From Actibacterium mucosum KCTC 23349 (GTDB lineage Bacteria > Pseudomonadota > Alphaproteobacteria > Rhodobacterales > Rhodobacteraceae): a DNA stretch of 64,000 bases. Location of the stretch: contig NZ_JFKE01000004.1 of NCBI RefSeq assembly GCF_000647975.1, forward strand, positions 248,001 through 312,000, given 5' to 3'. Numbering within the stretch: the stretch's first letter is position 1; every line of letters starts with the position of its first letter. The notes under the pieces were generated by a model. That model made no database searches. It saw nothing but the letters and a program-made list of their open reading frames with translations, and had not been told where the DNA came from. A program made the translations under genes and the position numbers. Shown here piece after piece: positions 62,513-64,000 of this stretch.

Positions 62513-63637
62513 ATGGGTAATCGGCAACATCTGGAATGGCTGCTGGAAGGGGTCGAGGCGTGGAACGCGCGGCGAGAGGCTGAGGAATTCGAGCCGGATT
62601 TGTCGGGATTCGACATCTACGAAGCGTTCAAAGACGCTGGAAAATTGGATAGTTCCGGCCGCATCCCGCTGGCTAACGCGGACCTCCTGAAGGCGAACCT
62701 CAGAGGAGCGGACCTTAAAGAGGCGGACCTCAGGGAGGCGAACCTCGGGGAGGCGGACCTCAGGGAGGCGGACCTCAGGGAGGCGAGGCTCTGGGCGGCG
62801 AAACTTTGGGGGGCGAACCTCATTGAAGCGGACCTCAGGGGGGCAGGCTTCATGCGCACTAACCTCGAGGGAGCGTTCTTCAGGGGGGCAAAGGTTCGAA
62901 GGCGCGTTTACGCGGTCGCGGCAGGAAACGGTGGCCACGTGCTCGTGTGGACGGATCTTTCTACAACATTGAATCTCACTCAACCCCAAGTGGATGTCAT
63001 GGATGGTGACAAAGGCACCATCCTGCCGCCGGGTTTGACCCATCCACCCGACTGGCCCGATCCGCCTGAAGTGCCAACCGAAGAACCGGCCCCCGCGCCC
63101 GAGGACACGGCGGAACAGACCGCAGTAAAGAGAGTGGTTCGCGAGAAACTCGCGGTTAATCGCGATGTGTTGCTGCTGACGTCGGCGTCGTTGCTACAGC
63201 AAATTGCCGATTACCGCTTTGTGGTTTATAGCGACAACCAACTGGCCATTGACCATCCCGAACACCGCGACCGCTTGCTGGGGTTTCTGGACGAGTTGAG
63301 CGCAAACCTCGAAACCTTGTTGCAGCAGGTCCCCGCACCCGGCGAAGAAGCATCAGAGGAACAAGCTGAAGAAGCCGCCTCGTGGTTTGATCGCTTTACC
63401 GGGGTGGCCTTGCCGGAACTGCAACAATTCTTCTCTGCCGAGGCATTGGGCAAAGCGTCTGTCCCTGGTGGGATCATTTTGAGTTTCGGCGCGCTGGGTG
63501 CTGCGGTTTCCGGCTTCAACCCTCTGGGCTTTGGAGCCGGAGCAATGGTCGGCAAGTGGATCACCGGCGAGATGAAAAGCGGCAAGGCGGCTGACAAGGT
63601 GATCGAGATGCTCGACACGGACGCGCCGGACAATTGA
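62513..63637 (+). CDS. Pentapeptide-repeat protein with glycine-rich membrane-like tail
   Basis: A 374-residue protein in four parts. An acidic N-terminal helix; pentapeptide repeats A(D/N)LxE/A(D/N)LxG at about residues 53-122; a helical middle (about 195-300) preceded by a Pro/Glu linker; and a C-terminal glycine-rich hydrophobic stretch (IILSFGALGAAVSGFNPLGFGAGAMVG) that could insert in a membrane. The DNA of the repeats is itself nearly repetitive (units like GAGGCGGACCTCAGG), which suggests recent expansion. Function unknown. Confidence 0.85.
   Translation: MGNRQHLEWLLEGVEAWNARREAEEFEPDLSGFDIYEAFKDAGKLDSSGRIPLANADLLKANLRGADLKEADLREANLGEADLREADLREARLWAAKLWGANLIEADLRGAGFMRTNLEGAFFRGAKVRRRVYAVAAGNGGHVLVWTDLSTTLNLTQPQVDVMDGDKGTILPPGLTHPPDWPDPPEVPTEEPAPAPEDTAEQTAVKRVVREKLAVNRDVLLLTSASLLQQIADYRFVVYSDNQLAIDHPEHRDRLLGFLDELSANLETLLQQVPAPGEEASEEQAEEAASWFDRFTGVALPELQQFFSAEALGKASVPGGIILSFGALGAAVSGFNPLGFGAGAMVGKWITGEMKSGKAADKVIEMLDTDAPDN
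62690..62890 (+). repeat. 15-bp tandem repeats encoding pentapeptides
   Basis: About a dozen imperfect 15-bp units related to GAGGCGGACCTCAGG. Synonymous sites match as well as coding sites, so the array may still change length by slippage. Confidence 0.7.
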
Positions 63638-63702
63638 CATAGGTGCGTGCCGCCGCTGGCTTTGGGCTTTCGCTTGGGGCCCTGCCCGGCTATATCGCGG
63701 AT

Positions 63703-64000
63703 ATGTTGGATACCGCTTCAAATCGCCCTGACCTGCCGCCCGAGATTGCGCGGCGGCGGACCTTTGCCATTATCTCGCACCCCGATGCGGGTAAGACGAC
63801 GCTGACCGAAAAGTTTCTGCTGTATGGCGGCGCCATTCAGATGGCCGGACAGGTGCGCGCCAAGGGCGAGGCACGGCGGACGCGGTCGGACTTCATGCAG
63901 ATGGAGAAGGACCGGGGGATCTCGGTCTCGGCCTCGGCCATGTCGTTTGATTTCGACAATTTCCGGTTCAATCTGGTCGACACGCCGGGCCACAGCGATT
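63703..64000 (+). CDS. prfC: Peptide chain release factor 3 (truncated by window end)
   Basis: The first 99 codons are present. A GTPase domain with Walker [11 protein letters not shown], switch I-type [16 protein letters not shown] and switch II DTPGHSD identify RF3, a translational GTPase that recycles RF1 and RF2. The ribosome site is weak and an upstream start is possible. The gene continues past the right edge. Confidence 0.95.
   Translation, partial: MLDTASNRPDLPPEIARRRTFAIISHPDAGKTTLTEKFLLYGGAIQMAGQVRAKGEARRTRSDFMQMEKDRGISVSASAMSFDFDNFRFNLVDTPGHSD

Noticed and set aside
62690-62890. Possible CRISPR or satellite array
   Set aside because: The repeats are 15-bp coding units without spacers and translate as pentapeptides.

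Overview
The window reads as a chromosomal segment of a Rhodobacterales alphaproteobacterium, most likely of the marine Roseobacter group. This rests on high GC, dense unidirectional runs with ATGA stop/start overlaps, a TRAP dicarboxylate transporter with its own DctBD system, the sufT-sufA pair, urease laid out as ureD-A-B-C-E-F-G with extra genes inside it, and DUF1127 small proteins. I see no prophage, insertion sequence, rRNA operon or CRISPR array. Two tRNA-Val genes are present. The last gene (prfC) runs off the right edge.

Layout. 1-4.4 kb: tRNA-Val(UAC), soxR with a textbook SoxR box facing two tiny genes, tRNA-Val(CAC), an HU-like protein with a basic tail, and lon. 4.6-10.3 kb: class D beta-lactamase, tgt, a stand-alone KAS II with a MarR regulator and a strong palindrome beside it, sufT-sufA, tpiA. 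10.3-16.8 kb: dctPQM and the regulators dctBD, with two DctD-type upstream sites; DctD lacks the GAFTGA loop and an intact Walker A. 16.8-29.7 kb: a surface-glycan-like accessory region (P450, GT25, GT2, Lrp regulator, an Ala/Glu-rich membrane-anchored protein, infC starting at ATA, then three related glycosyltransferase modules, sulfotransferases and an FkbM methyltransferase). 29.7-36.2 kb: urease operon on the minus strand. 36.4-46.5 kb: housekeeping genes pyrC-pyrE, dnaB, alr-mlaE-mlaF-pqiA, radA-cvpA-purF. 46.6-55 kb: histidine phosphatase, DUF1284-SDR, surE-pcm-nlpD, an ECF sigma factor with an exported NTF2-like protein, a DUF815 ATPase and tatABC. 55-64 kb: orphan ABC ATPase, SDR-alkC, Hint protein, GNAT, MFS, ParA-like ATPase, an isoprenylcysteine-methyltransferase-like protein, a pentapeptide-repeat protein, prfC.

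How parts work together: DctBD probably senses dicarboxylates and controls DctPQM. The ureDABC genes encode urease subunits and accessory protein UreD, and ureEFG supply nickel and GTP-dependent maturation; an NtrC-like site suggests nitrogen control. The 22.8-28.6 kb genes overlap or nearly abut and look like one operon that builds and sulfates a glycan. SurE, PIMT and NlpD keep their gammaproteobacterial order but have no rpoS beside them.

The most unusual items are the SoxR-controlled micro-ORF pair, the DctD without GAFTGA, the sulfotransferase/glycosyltransferase cluster with a fused two-domain member, the non-urease genes interleaved in the urease operon, and AAGTTTAA palindromes shared by two distant intergenic regions. 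Functions come from reading motifs by eye; no database search was run.
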